Made by a program: the position numbers and the translations under genes
In this document: one piece after another, positions 1-12,445 of the stretch
How positions within the stretch are numbered: position 1 is the stretch's first letter
Layout of the letters: each line of letters begins with the position of its first letter
From: Tyto alba
Lineage: Eukaryota; Chordata; Aves; Strigiformes; Tytonidae
Assembly (NCBI RefSeq): GCF_018691265.1
Contig: NW_024881296.1
Span: forward strand, 6,851,427-6,915,426
Direction: 5' to 3'
DNA: 64,000 nt
Notes under the pieces: model-generated
What the model saw: only the letters and a program-made list of their open reading frames with translations
Databases searched by the model: none
Told to the model about the DNA's origin: nothing

Positions 1-3000
1 GAGCTCATTAAAATGTGAGTGCCCATGATAGCATGACTGAGCCTCAACTACTTTCCCTCTGCCAATTCATGCTCCATGCAAAGTCTGTGCCCATTTCAAA
101 CTGGGGAGAAGAAAAATAATATCCGTGGGTTTAAGAAAGAGAGAAAAAAAAAAAAAATTGTTGACCCATGGACTTAGGGTCAAAGTTTCCAGAGGTTCTA
201 AAACCTGACAAATTCAATTACGTTAAAGTCACAGACACTCAACCTCCCTGAAAAACCAGCATCTTAAACAGAATACCTAGAAGACAATCTGGTTTTAAAA
301 ACTCAGGTCAGGTACACCTCTGATTAGCGTTCTTGTTCACCATCTGCAAGGCTGTGGCAGTCATGAAGCCAGAAAGTTTGGTAGGTAAACCCCTTGAGAC
401 TTCGGCTTCATCACCCAGTGCTCACCTGTTGCCCATCATCATTGATGGAAGCCAGGAGAGCCAACCCCCTGACCTACCATGCCTGTAGCACAAGTTTCCT
501 TCACAAGCCAACCAGTAACAACAGCCTTTTGAGTGGCTGTTATTTTAAAGATTGGTCATCTTTTTCCCTGCCTTATCCCCACCCTCAGTAGGCTAATTCT
601 TTTGTTCAAAGCTTGTAGAATATGGTCTCCTTAAAGACTGTAGCAGGTGGTGAAGATGCATTATGGGAATAACAGCAAAGACAGTGGCATACACATGAGA
701 TCAACATGAAGGATCACTTGAATAGCAGCGATACTGGGCTGTGGCATCATTTATCATTGTAGAAGGCAAGACATAAGGTTATCTTGAGGGATTAATTGTT
801 TGAAATCCCACTAGGTCTTTCCAACTGTTGCCCTGCAGTTTTGGCTATCGAGCAATTCCATTCCCTGCCCTTCAATCTGGCTACTTTGGCATCAGGGAGG
901 TGCTTTATTGCCCATGTAGCTCTTTATACAGTGAGACGAGCAGCCTCACACAGTATTAAGAGCTGAAGAAGCAAGTGCTCTTAAAACTAGGAAAAAAATC
1001 TCAGGGAGAAAAATTGTCTATATAAAGGCACAGTGTAAAAACCAGGGGCAGAGCAGGAGTGAGGAGTTACCCTGGCCCTCAAGCACTACTAATCCCCCTG
1101 GACAGTGCTTATCCTCACTTGCAGAAAGATGAACAAAAGCAGTTTTCCTTTGAATGCCAATCAGCTCCTTTACCAGATACTCTTAAATCTAACTTTATCC
1201 CCTGATTGCTGCAATTCTGCCACATTAAAGCAATTCTCTGAAGTAACTCTGATTTATTCACAATACTGCTATTTAGCAGCCAGAGCATCAGAGCGGTACG
1301 GTTATGTTTTGATTTCAATTCAATTACCAACAGAGTAGAAGCCACAGCACAAAGCTGAGATATGCACAGCACAGCTGTGGCAGCGGTCACACACTGGCAG
1401 CTTGATGCCTCCCCTTCCCCAAATAAAAGACTTTCTGGAAATACCGCTCTGCCACATGGCCCTGGGCCAACACATGGGGGCTCACACAATTTACGTGGGT
1501 AGATCCCCAGGTATGAGAGGGCAGTTTTGCTTTCTGAGAAATGGATTGAGACCCCTCCATGCCAAGAGGGACAAAGCAGGTTTCTAGAAGCCAGTGTTTG
1601 AGGAAAGGGAAATACCACATCTCAGGAGGACACAGGCTCTTCACATGAAGTAGATCTAAAAGTTGAGATTAAAAGAGCCATTCAAAAGCAGCAGTTCTCT
1701 TTTCAGAGGAGAAAGGAGAAGTCACCTCAGACCAAAGCAAGAACAGCTCTTCCCACAGACTCATTTCAGCATAGCTGAGACCAGTTCCACTGAGAAAAGA
1801 GGATGGGTGCCCAAACCTCAGCAGGGTCAAGAAAAACCTGACCAGGAAAAATGACTCAGATTCATCTCTGTTGCAAACTTCAAATATCAGAGCACCAGAG
1901 CTTTAACATGCAAATATACAATTACCCCCTCTGAAAGCAACACTTCTCAAAGGACCCTGCCAATCAGACAGCAAAAGGGATGCTCAGTTACAATAAGAGG
2001 ACACAGATGCTTCCAGCAATCAGCTTTTACCATGTTCTGTTCTGCTAATTGTAGCCAAGCTGCTTTAGAAGGTAGAAAGCAACACTCACCAGTACTTTTT
2101 AGCAGAGATTGATGAAGTCCAATCCAGAAAACTGCTTCTGTTGCTCTCACCACCTACAGCAGACACCCAAAAGTGATCAGGGCCCACCTCACTACTCAGC
2201 AGGACTGACCTCCTTGCTCTAGGCTGTGTGGCAAAGAGCCCTTCGCAGAGGCACCTCATCATTAGCTACAGCTGATGAGCACTCACCACTGGTGGAGGCT
2301 CCAGGGCTGGCAAATCACGATATTAATTACAGCTTTGACTACCACACTGGCAAATTAAATTACTTCCTTCAGGTGGCTTGAATGAGCAGAAATACCCCCA
2401 CCCCCATGCACAGAGAATTAAAAAAAAACCCCAAACCTTCTAGAAAGTAGCAGCCCAGGTTAATATCTCAGTTTACCATTCTACCAAAAGTCTTAGTGTT
2501 TGTCTTAATCCCGTTTCTTTTTTTTTTTTTCAATGCCGCTGAGTAACCAAGGATTCAATTCTGCATGTTCTAGATGTTGCTTTTTACCCAGAGCTGAAGA
2601 AGCTCACTGTTTTGGGAAGGTCTGTATTTTACCTGGAGGGATGAGCTGCTTTTAAGTAGAGCCTGTTAATGTGACAAAGCTCTAGCACCAAGGACTTCAC
2701 CAGTGCACTTTGGGGAAGCAGCTGTATTTCTTTACAGTCCCCCCGGGAAGCTGTGTCAGCTCTGATGGCTGCCCCAGAGCTGCTTCTGCAGTGCCGGGAG
2801 GCTGCTGTGGGCTCCAGAGAGCAATTCCCTCACTCTTCCTTTTCTTCTCTGTGCCTGGGAAAGGCCTTTTTACTGTAACGCTGAAGACTGCAGCTCTATC
2901 TAGGGTGATACCTCAGATTTTTTCACCCTTAATTTGAAAGTAACACTGTTAAAATAGAAGCATCCTGCCCTGCCGCCTCTTGGAGATAGAAATGAGGCCA

Positions 3001-5004
3001 AAGCCATTAATTAATTTCTGTTTTGGGGTCCCTGGGAGTTCTCAGGAGCTCAGCATCCTGCTCTCAGGGGCCATTCCCAGTCAGCTCCCTGATGGCTTAG
3101 TTTCTGATTTACAGGAGCAGTTGAAAACTCAAAGAGTAAACGCAATTATTCTATTTTACATCTAGGTTTCTGTGTGTCTCATGTTCCATGTAACAGAATG
3201 CAGTGATTTTTAATGAGGTAAAGGGTGTTTTCTTAGAGCAGGACTTTATGAACCAGTTGATTGTTTAAAGTAAATTCAACTATGGAGCCACAGAAATTCC
3301 CCTCACTAAATTTTTAGAGTTCTGAATCACCATCTGGAGGAACCGCCCTGCTGCGGAGGAGGCCAAAGGATCAAATTCAGATTGAAGGCCTCATTTGGGA
3401 AGACTAAAGTTAGGTGAGAGGAATCCCAACCAAGACACTGCAACAGCTGAGAGTATTTGTGGAGCAGCCACTGAATGAAATATAACACGAGTTTTTAATG
3501 GGATACACTGCTGGTTTTAGAAATTAAGCTTTCCAGCCCTGTTCCTGTTTTGGAATTCTTTTAACTGTAGGAGATGCGGGATGTACTTTGGTTCATCACC
3601 TCCAAGGCAAATAGGGGCCTAAATCCCAATGATTTTGGTAAGAGCTGAGATCTTCTAACTCTGGGGCTTTGTAACCCATTTAGTTTCCCATAACTGGTTT
3701 ATCTGTACACGTAAGTAAATGTGAGATTTAAATCTTTACCTAAGGAAGAAACTGGTAGACTCCATGAGTTTTCTTCAAGCAGGATTCACTGAAATTTGGG
3801 AAAAAAAAAAAGAGGAAAAGTCCTCTCCTATGAGGTACGGATCTGCCAGTGTATGGAAGAAGATGTTGCTCCCTGCACTGTCCCCCCTGGCCCAGGCAGT
3901 GGGAGGCAGCAGCGGCTGGGTGCTGGGCAGCTGACCTGGCTGTGGACCACTCTACTGCATCCCTTTTGTGAGCTGATGCTGCCAAGCTTAGTGTAAACTT
4001 TGTAGGCTTTTTTTTTTTTTTTTTTCTCCTATCATATCCTTTTCCATCCAGTCATGCTTACCACTATTGCTGGATAGCAGCCATAAGTAAATTAACAGAT
4101 TATGCTATCTGTGAGCTCTGAAATTATCTAGTTAGCAGTCATCCTACACATCCTGTTACTGCAGCGATATCTAACTGGTTTGTGTTCGGAATTACTTTTT
4201 GTCTGTTTTATCCCCCCTTGTGCATGCAGCCAAAAAGGGCAATAGTAGGTAATTGACCAAATAGTTTTCTGCAAACTATTTATGTGTTCAGTAAAAATGG
4301 GCTGTGCACAGCCCCTAAACATTAGATCGCTTGCTGACACTGCTATATTTGTATTTGGGATGTACCTAGGGTATTGTGTCTACATTTGCTGACTCTGAAT
4401 GCTGTAATGTTCACACATGAGCCACGCTAGAAAGAACTGTCACTTCCTAGACAGCATTTATTGTAAGCATTAATATGAGAGTTTACTTCTACACTTGATA
4501 CCCACTGGGGTAGGGTGAAGAGGTTTTAAAATTCTTATTTAGAAATCAGGAAGAGGAAAAAAAAGATCATTTAAACTATCTTCAAAAGATTCTTAACCTT
4601 CCCTAGGCAGTTATTTTGGTTGAATTTTCTTATTTTAAGTGTCAAGAGAAAAATTAAAAAAAAAAAAAACAAACAAAAAAATGAAAAAAAGATTAGGCAT
4701 GTCACATTTGTGACAGTAGGTTAAGAAAGATCCTGGGCTGATCATTTAACTTGCAAAATCAGACAATATTGACTTGTGAAGTAAAAAAATTCTCAAAAAA
4801 TGGTAATTCCCTGCAATGTTACCTTTATTCCTGACTGGCATGAAACCAATGAATGAGGGTAGGAAGCAGTGGTTAGACAGTAACTTGTTTTAGTAGCCTG
4901 TCAAGTGTTCACCAGATATTTGGGTAAACCAGCTGTCTATCAGGCATGGCATCATACAATTGCTGGATGTAGCTCTGCACAGATGGCTGCAGTGTTCTGC
5001 TTAT
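1..5004. other. Gene-free stretch, no recognised elements
   Basis: No supported gene was found. Open frames are short (at most 167 codons), lie on both strands, and show no recognisable domain or consistent exon structure. What can be seen is simple sequence: homopolymer A or T runs near 148-158, 2517-2531, 4010-4025 and 4647-4690. A 16-bp inverted repeat (TGTCACA, 2-nt spacer, TGTGACA) lies at 4700-4715. A 7-bp inverted repeat (CTCATCA / TGATGAG) lies near 2252-2276. Base composition is ordinary for vertebrate intergenic or intronic DNA. Confidence 0.7.
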
Positions 5005-5114
5005 AACATAACATAACATAACATAACATAACATAACATAACATAACATAACATAACATAACATAACATAACATAACATAACATAACATAACATAACATA
5101 ACATAACATAACAT
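5005..5114. repeat. (AACAT)22 pentanucleotide microsatellite
   Basis: Twenty-two uninterrupted copies of AACAT (ATGTT on the minus strand), 110 bp by direct reading. The purity and length suggest a young, probably length-polymorphic locus. Because 15 bp is three units, the minus strand reads as a repeating Met-Leu-Cys-Tyr-Val peptide with no stop, which explains the 88-codon open frame at 4909-5175. That frame is a by-product of the repeat and not a gene. Confidence 0.98.
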
Positions 5115-6248
5115 TGCATCTTTTTGTATTTGCTGCATTACACCACACCGAGCACGGCGTGGCGGTGGCCCTCATTTCCCACTGCTTCCTACCAGGAGGT
5201 TATGTGGGCACAGGATGGCAGAAGCTCAGTCAGCCTCAAATGCAAACGGTAAAACAACAGCTCGTGAAAGAGACACTGTGTTGTAAACCATGACAAGTTG
5301 CACTCAGAAAGGAGCCCAGCTGGAGTTCAAATAAGACATGACTGCAGATTTGAAAAGGCCTTTTTGCTGGAAAACAGCTTGATCCTGCCTGAAAACACAT
5401 ACCAGACTGCAGAAATTTCTATAAGCAAAAGGAGAAATCTGGCTGTGAGCAAAGTGATTAAACAACAACTTTAAAGTTCAGTGACAAATTTCCCAGTGGC
5501 AACTGAAGACATCCAAGTGGCCTGATACTCCTTGTTTTACAGATTGCCAAGGAGAGAAGAAATGCCTTTAGAAAAGCGATAGAAATCCACTGTGTGTAAG
5601 AGCAAAACCAGGCTCATTCAAACACTTTGGGACAAATCCTTATGCTCTTGCTTACACTCAGCCACTGCCTTTGCTTCCAAAGGAAGGTCCTTTTTTAACC
5701 TCCTTGAAGCGATCTAACGGCAAAGCAGCTTGCTGCGTGCCAGAGCATGCTGGAGTCTGCGGTGACGCTCACAGTGGCAACACAAGCTGGAGGCCCAGCT
5801 GACCCCTCTCAAGCCACCAAACCTGTTGTCTTTGGGCTCATCTTGTTAATTTTTGAGGATTCAGTGAGATCTGTGAAAGTTTTCTGGCCTTCAGCTTCTG
5901 GAGCAGGGAGCAGTGATAGGAGCAGGAAGGCAGGCAATGGAATGGGTAAGAAATAAATTATTTATTTCCCTCTAAAATAAAGTATTGGCTGACTTTGGCT
6001 AAACTAAAAACACACACATGTGCACTCACATATAGTTGTCACTGACATAAGACAAAATAAAGGAAAAATTATCTCAAAAGTAGTTTAGCTTTTCTAAGTA
6101 ACTAAATTAACAGAGTTAGGCTAGGACTTGATTTTAAAGCGGATACTAGACAGGCATGATATAATACTATTTTTGGATTGTTAAAAACTACTAAAATCTT
6201 TCTAAGACAGGAATTCCTCCAAAATGTCTTGCCCTGCTTGGACATGAA

Positions 6249-6274
6249 CATTGGGAGGCTGGATTCTCCCAATG
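6249..6274. repeat. Perfect 9-bp inverted repeat, 8-nt loop
   Basis: CATTGGGAG at 6249-6257 is the exact reverse complement of CTCCCAATG at 6266-6274, separated by 8 nt. The stem could form in single-stranded DNA or in a transcript. The left arm contains CATTGG, which holds a reverse CCAAT box, and the right arm contains CCAAT directly. The site is therefore two opposed CCAAT boxes, though both could be chance. Confidence 0.9.
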
Positions 6275-7198
6275 CATCTCTCCAGTCAAGGGCAGCATTT
6301 GGGGGCTGAGAGTCTGGCTGAGCCTTTCCAAGTATATAAACCATCTCCCTCTGGGCGTCACAACTCGGTAAAGCTCAGTTGACAGAAGAACCTGTAAGGT
6401 CTAAGGTTGGTGGGTGTGATTTATGACATGCTTTATATTGTTCTGGGGGATGAGAATTAGAAAAACTGGTTCCCTAATCTCCATCCTGAAAGGCCAGTTG
6501 AAGGAGCTGTGAGTCACTGCCGTGACAGGAAGCCTTGCTGACACTGGCTTCGTGGGGCAGAAGGAGACCTGTACCCTCCGTGAGGACTGGTGTCATGGAC
6601 TCAGAAGGAGGAAAAGGAGATTTCTGTCTGTGCCTTACAATCCTCAGCTGCTGGGGCAGGCAGGGCATCACTCAGCCTTCAGTGCAGGCTGCAAAGCAGT
6701 ACAGCTGGCTGCTCCGGATTCAGTTGCTACCGCATATTTTGAAACAAGGAAAAATGCATGGTTAGAGTAACCCCTGATTTGAAAACCTCATCCTCTAGGC
6801 TCCCTGGGAAGATCTATCCCTTTGGTTTTCAATGGAGCAGAGCTGCTGGTAGTGGCTTGGTGGTGGTGGGCTGGAGGACTGGACTTGGGCTTGCCATGCC
6901 CAAGGTACACTGCATTTGGGATGAGGTATCTGTGAGGCTGCTTCTTACCTGGGGCTTTGATAGAAGGGGAGTATCAAGGACTGCCTATTGCTGTAAGCCC
7001 CTTTCATAAACAGTGTCAGATGCTCTTATTTGCTATTTGTAATGATGCCATTTGTTCAGATGTGTTTACAATGTACGCTCCCCAGTCCAGGCTCTTGCCT
7101 GTTGCCTCTGGATGGAACTTGGCACCGTAGGTTTCCACCCAGGGCTGTGGCTGCAGGCACTGCAGTGATGCAGACTGTAACACCTCTGAGACTTGCTG

Positions 7199-7228
7199 GT
7201 GTGATGATACCTGCAAGTATCATCACAC
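7199..7228. repeat. Perfect 12-bp hairpin, 6-nt loop
   Basis: GTGTGATGATAC at 7199-7210 is the exact reverse complement of GTATCATCACAC at 7217-7228, with the 6-nt spacer CTGCAA. Pairing does not extend beyond the arms, so the stem is too short for a microRNA precursor. There are no neighbouring genes to assign it to. It could be a paired binding site (TGATGA-type half sites) or the trace of a small inverted duplication. Confidence 0.95.
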
Positions 7229-7829
7229 AAACACTGTACCTGGATGATGAATCAAATCCTCGATACACTCAAAGGGTGACTGGGATATCCCTGTTTATAG
7301 TTGCTTAATTATCTTGCGTGGCTTAGAACAGCAACTGCAACAAGCACAAACAAGCTAACCGTGACAAGGGATGCTTCCTACCAGCTCCAGGCAGCATCTA
7401 CGATCTTTCCACAGTATGCGTTTGTTTTTGGGGGTAAATGAAGCATCTAGGTCAGGGTACGCTTTTAATAGGCAGAACTAGTTCAGGAAAGCCTTGTAAT
7501 ATGCTGCTAGTGACACGCTAGGCAGAAATGACAGTAAGATCATGGAAATATATGGAAATTCCACATTCTGCCTCTCCATCCCCCTCCCCACCCTCTGGTA
7601 TGTATGACTTTGAATCTGCTTTCGAGAGCCCCTGCTGTGCAGGGGTTGTCCATCCATCTGGCAAGGTTACAAACACATTTCAGCGCTGTCTACAACATGC
7701 CTGATGTAACCTCCTTTCTATAGCCTCTGCTCTCCTCCTTGCAATCTTTGTTTGACGCGGAGGAATGAAGCCCTGCAAAGCAAAACCAATGAACCGTGAA
7801 GAATCACAAGGCCCAAACTGCTGGATCCC

Positions 7830-7969
7830 AAGAGGGAAGAAGGAGGGGGAAAAAAGCACAAAAGGAAGAGAGGGGAAAGGAGGTGGGAGAAAGAGCTAAA
7901 AAATACAAAGAAGATCCTACATAAGAGGGATGGGGGAGAGAGGATAAGGAGAATGCCAGCAGAGATGGG
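7830..7969. repeat. Purine-rich tract (G/A), about 140 bp
   Basis: The plus strand is almost entirely A and G with few interruptions, with runs such as GGAGGGGG and GATGGGGGAG. Tracts like this can form intramolecular triplex (H-DNA) or act as nucleosome-poor spacers. No exact repeat unit is visible, so it is compositional rather than a tandem array. Confidence 0.8.
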
Positions 7970-10900
7970 CTGAGCCCTCTCTACAGGGGTTTAACACTTG
8001 GTTATTGCTTGCTTTGCAGCTATGTTACATCTGTCAAAATCTCTGATTCTGCCTGTCAAGGTATTTACATTATGCTCACTCATGACAGCAGTGAGCCTGT
8101 CGTCAGCTTCTCCTCTCCTCTCTCAGACTGTTAAGGAGGGAGAAACCCTTAGTTTATTTGCCAATTGTTATTTTCTTTTCTGCTGGGAGACTTTCCCTAG
8201 TCAGGTCATGGAACGTACCCCCACTATAGAAATTAGGCACAACGACATTGCAGGTATTGGTGGTTGTTATGGCAGTTGGGATGAGATGTTGAGGTTTCTG
8301 TGTTAATCAGGAATTGCATTTACTTATTTAGCTAAGAGCTAAAGTGTTAATTTAGTTGTTCAGTAATTTATTTTGTTTTCTTTATGGCACTGAGGCAAAC
8401 TATTCTGTACACATTAATCAGAAGTTCTATGGCCCATGACTTTAGGACATTTTATTATAAATTAGCTAACAAAAAATTAGGAACAGTCACATCTCTCTCT
8501 GATATGACTCCATGGAATAGCTGTTTATATGTTGAGAGCCAGTGCACTGAACACAGAATATGTGAGTCAGAAGCATTTAAGATTGAAACAGACTCTTGGT
8601 TTTGCTTCTCTAAGAAAGAAATTTAAATTGTCCTGATAATTTATGGAGGAAGCTTAGGTATTTTCAGCTTGATGCTTTTGAATGAGAGCATAAACAAGGG
8701 AAGCTCTCCTGAAGAATCTGCAGAGGGAAAATTTACCCTTAGGAAACACAAAACTTCTCTGCCAATTTATTGTGGGGTGGTGGGACACTGGGACACTGAC
8801 AATGGCCTGATCTCCAGAAAGCCAGCTTCTGCTCTTGGGAGCAACATGCAGGCACTGTTCAAGTGCAAGTGCCAGTCTAGGCCGTCATACATCTGTAGCA
8901 GGGGAACCAAATGTGTTAGCAACTAATACAGGAGCATCTTTCCACTTTTCCACTGCAGTTGTTTTCAAGAGCAAGTCACACTGTGACTCAGCCTCACTAA
9001 AAATACGCCCTTCAAAAATAAAATATTCCCCTGTGCCCCAGATACTGAGACAGTGGAGCTTCCCGGCACAAGACCTCAGATGGGCCACCACTGACTTTAA
9101 AAAAAATAAATTCATTTCTTTGACCTTCACTATTCTTATGTTGCACTGCTCATACTAAAAAGGGAGCACCTAAAAAGGCAGGAAGAAAGGCTCTATGGCT
9201 ATTGCTTTTGCTTTTATTTAGAGCTTCAAAGGCAGTCTGAAAAAAAAGGCAAGGGCTGCAAAACTCCCAGCCAGGTCTGCAACCTTTAGAAAACTGCAGC
9301 TGGAGCCAATGGAGCCATCTCCCTTGGTAACAGTTCAGGATCTGGCCCCAGGCTTCTATGTTTCAAAGGGGACTAATACGCAAAACATTCCTCATCCGTT
9401 TTGTAGGGTTTTTTGCCTTTCTTTCTACCTGGAATCGAAGCTCAGTTTTGCTTATTCTCTGCTGAAGCACACAGGTTACTGCAAAGTCAGAATCTGCTTA
9501 CGTAACCATAGAGGAAGATCATGTAGCTACTTGCAGCCTTTCATATCTACTAAACTTAACCTGGTTTGCCAGGCAACAAATAAGAGATGGGATCACTCCT
9601 GTGCTGTATTACTCCACTTAAAGGCCTTTTAACGATTTGCTATTGTTTGAAAAAAATTGTATGTCATCTGTATTAGTCACACTCTTCCTCACAGGAACAT
9701 AACCTTAATTACTGTTACTCGGTTTGTGTGCCTAATGTATTTGGTCCCAGTTATTTTGCTCATGAACCTGTTATTTTCAATCACTACCTTAAAAAAATAA
9801 GTACTTCATTATTATGGCTGTGTTGCTTCTTTACTAAATGCCATGGTATTTATTTTCCTCTAGGCTGGAAGGACAAGAAGAGTGTTTCGACTGCTTTGTT
9901 TGGCATGGTAGCATCCCTGGTTTTCCCTGTTATTCACAAACTATATATAGAAATGGTTCAAAATAAAAAAAAATTAAAAATGCCTCTGGATCATTCTCAT
10001 TTTATGACTGGCTGAAACCAAAACCCTCACTCTTGAAATGGGAGCTTGGGAAGGAACATGGTGACAAATGCCCAACTGCAGCAGCTATGTGCTTCAGTGA
10101 GGCGCTCAGAAATAACCCCACTCACCAACAAATCTGAGGGCTTCTCATATATGCCTCACCACGCTCCCTCTTGGCTCCTTACAAAGAGGTGGCACCTTGA
10201 TTCCTGCTGCAGGATGTACAGTGAGAAACTGTTTTTCTCTCCCTGTCTGCACCATGCCATGGTCATGATAACTTCTTCACCTCACTGCTGGGCTTTGTTT
10301 TGTTTACTTTCTGATTGTAATATTGTCACTTTAGTATGTGGCCTGAGCACACAGGGCTATTTTTCCCTCTGACTTGGCTTTTTTTATGATGTTTTTTCAG
10401 CTTATGTTGACTTTGCCTATAATGGGTATTTTGGAAGACATTCATACTGCTGCCACATTGGCTTGGTCTTCGCTTTTCCTTTTTCTGCATTTAATAGGAA
10501 CTGTGTATCCAGATGCCACAAAGACTAGTTAGCTGGCCATCCCACACTATACAGAGACAAAATGGCTGGAGGAGATCACAAATCCTCTGACCCAACTACT
10601 TTTTTTTTTTTCTGAAATTATCCTGATTTACAGTGTTCCAATTATAATTTGTTACCTTAGTTGCGTAGCAGAAGTTTCCTACCTACTGGTCCCTTTCTTT
10701 CTCCCTATTGTGAGACAGATGCAACTTTCTGAGGAAATTCCATGTCTAATGCCCAATACCAGAGATCATGGGAGAAAAGGATCTGGAGATAAACGTTTGT
10801 TTTGATGTAAGACAATCCTTCAGATGCATTTTACCTTGGTCTCCAAAGGTGTCAGATTGGGACTACATTTTCCATCAACACTTTTTGCATCTCAAAGCCT

Positions 10901-11526
10901 GTCACAGTGAATAATTTCTTTAGGAGTTTAGATTATTTAACATGGAATTAGGCAATACTTGTACTTTTAATGTCATTCCAACCCAAAGGTGATAAATGTC
11001 TAATTGTGCTCAACACAGGCATTGTTTGTCTGAAGTCTCACTATTTTCAAGAGTCCTGATGAGTGAGGCAGAATATATTTTGCTTTTGTCCTGGTAAGGT
11101 GATGAAAATTTCCCAAATGCCAGTCATTACAAGGAAAAGCAACACTGAAAATTGTTATTAAGGTTGCCAAATTACATACTCAAAAAATTAGGTAATTAGG
11201 AATACATCATGTCTGGAATCACCTTGCCCACGTCTCTTTCCTTACTGTAAAGCCCATTGCAGTTACTATAGGTGGTGGATTGTGCTTCCTTGATGGGCAG
11301 ATATTCAATATTTTCTGTTTCAAATGCAGCCTTCCGCAAATGAAACCTACTTTTCTGCAAAGTACACAAACCCTTCTCAGAAAGCCTGGTGATTCCTCAT
11401 CTGGCTGTCTTCCAGTTGAGCACTACAGACTTTGAACCCATCGCAAATGTTGGTCCAACAATTCCCAAGCTGCTTTTCCCAGTACAGCCTTTCTGGTGAG
11501 CCCAGTAACACTCCTCTGCCTTCACA
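7970..11526. other. Gene-free stretch
   Basis: No supported gene. Two open frames follow acceptor-like sequences: one around 7998-8306, after a pyrimidine-rich run ending in TTTGCAG, and one at 9728-10015, containing TTTTCCTCTAG near 9863. Neither encodes anything recognisable and no donor or partner exon can be paired with them. A T12 run lies near 10600-10611. The rest is unremarkable AT-leaning DNA. Confidence 0.6.
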
Positions 11527-11697
11527 CCGTGGCTGAGATGGCACGGTCTGTACGTGGCCTGCAGCTCTGCCGTATGGCTCCCAGCTCTGCGGCCGGGCTC
11601 CTGGACTCGTGGTGTGTCCCACGGGCCACCCATTTCCCTGCGGGATGATTCACACATCGGGACCGGCTGTGTTGGTGCCTGACAGCCGTGCTACGAG
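11527..11697. promoter_or_regulatory. Short CpG-dense patch (possible orphan CpG island)
   Basis: Counting by eye gives about 13 CpG dinucleotides in about 171 bp of GC-rich DNA, far above the surrounding sequence where CpG is sparse. The observed/expected ratio is roughly 0.7-0.8 by hand estimate. It is shorter than the usual 200-bp island threshold. No TATA box, exon or open frame of interest is attached. It may mark an unmethylated regulatory element or a chance GC-rich remnant; I infer only the former possibility. Confidence 0.4.
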
Positions 11698-11713
11698 GGG
11701 TGGAGGCTGTCTG

Positions 11714-11757
11714 ATCCCTGTTTCACAGATGAGGCATAGAAAGGATGAGGTCAAAAG
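11714..11757 (-). mobile_element. MIR-like SINE relic (minus orientation)
   Basis: The segment reads CCCTGTTTCACAGATGAGGC and continues with a purine-rich run ending in GATGAGGTC. This is the pattern of the reverse-complemented MIR conserved region (CCCATTTTACAGATGAGG..., then GGCACAGAGAGGTTAAG). A short gap is needed after GATGAG. Only about 45 bp is recognisable, so the assignment is tentative. It directly adjoins the CpG-dense patch. Confidence 0.45.
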
Positions 11758-12117
11758 GTAGCATTGATTTCAGCACCTCATCTGAAGCGATGAGGGTGTG
11801 ATGATTTGGGCATATTTGGCAATTTAGAGCATGAAACATACCCACTAGCATTGTCCATTGTCAGCCTCCACAGCTGGGAGAGCTCCAACATCTCAAGTCA
11901 GGCACCGAAAAATAGAAAAAGACACGACGTTATCAGTGAACACTGTTGCCAAATTTGGTTTGAGTGGTGTGTCAGGCATGACACAGGATCTCTTTGATGA
12001 TTGTAAAGACAGAACTGGATTTTTCAGAGCAGAGATCAGGTGCTTCAACCTTGAGATAAGCTTTTAATTTCCTGTACTTCAATGCTTAATTCACCCTGTA
12101 CCTGCCGATTTCTGCAG

Positions 12118-12445
12118 CAGATGAGGCTTCTTTCCTTCCCCAGTCTTCTCCTCTCCATCAAATCCACTTTCTCTCCCATCCCATCCCAGTTTCTGCTCCC
12201 TGGGTTTCTCCTTGTGCCAGTGCCCTTGCCCAAGCTGCTCCTTTTCTTCAGTTCCAGTCTCCTCTCTCCCCAGGTCCTGGCAAACCTTACTGCTTCCCAG
12301 TGCCTCCACCTCATCTGGAGGGCCATCCCTCCCCAGCTCTGTTCCTGTTCCCCTTGCCAGCCCTGTCTGTGCTCTGTGCCAACTTTCCCTTCCCCCTCCT
12401 GCCCACCCCAGCTTGCCCACTCCATCCCTGTCTCCTCGCTGCAGA
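12118..12445 (+). repeat. Pyrimidine-rich, strand-asymmetric tract
   Basis: About 330 bp in which the plus strand is dominated by C and T, with recurring CTCC, CCCATCCCAT and TTCC words but no fixed repeat period. Both strands stay open for about 145 codons here (12082-12519 plus, 12091-12534 minus). That is expected when stop-forming A-containing codons are depleted, so I do not call a gene. A slipped or expanded pyrimidine microsatellite that has since decayed would explain it. Confidence 0.75.

Larger units (their letters stand above)
5115..7829. other. Gene-free stretch between AACAT array and purine tract
   Basis: Nothing coding can be supported. The region holds a short CA-rich patch near 6010-6030 and the two hairpins listed separately (6249-6274 and 7199-7228). 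The overlapping short frames at 6474-6770 and 7016-7308 are open on both strands, without codon bias or recognisable motifs. Confidence 0.65.

Noticed and set aside
4909..5175. 88-codon minus-strand frame with a repeating five-residue unit
   Set aside because: It is fully explained by the (AACAT)22 microsatellite, whose 15-bp super-period contains no stop codon.
7998..8306. Candidate exon after an acceptor-like TTGCTTTGCAG
   Set aside because: Acceptor-like sequences are common by chance. The frame encodes nothing recognisable and no partner exon or strong donor in a consistent phase was found.
9728..10015. Candidate exon with TTTTCCTCTAG inside a 95-codon frame
   Set aside because: The peptide is unrecognised, and the frame runs through an A-rich stretch with no supporting exon structure.
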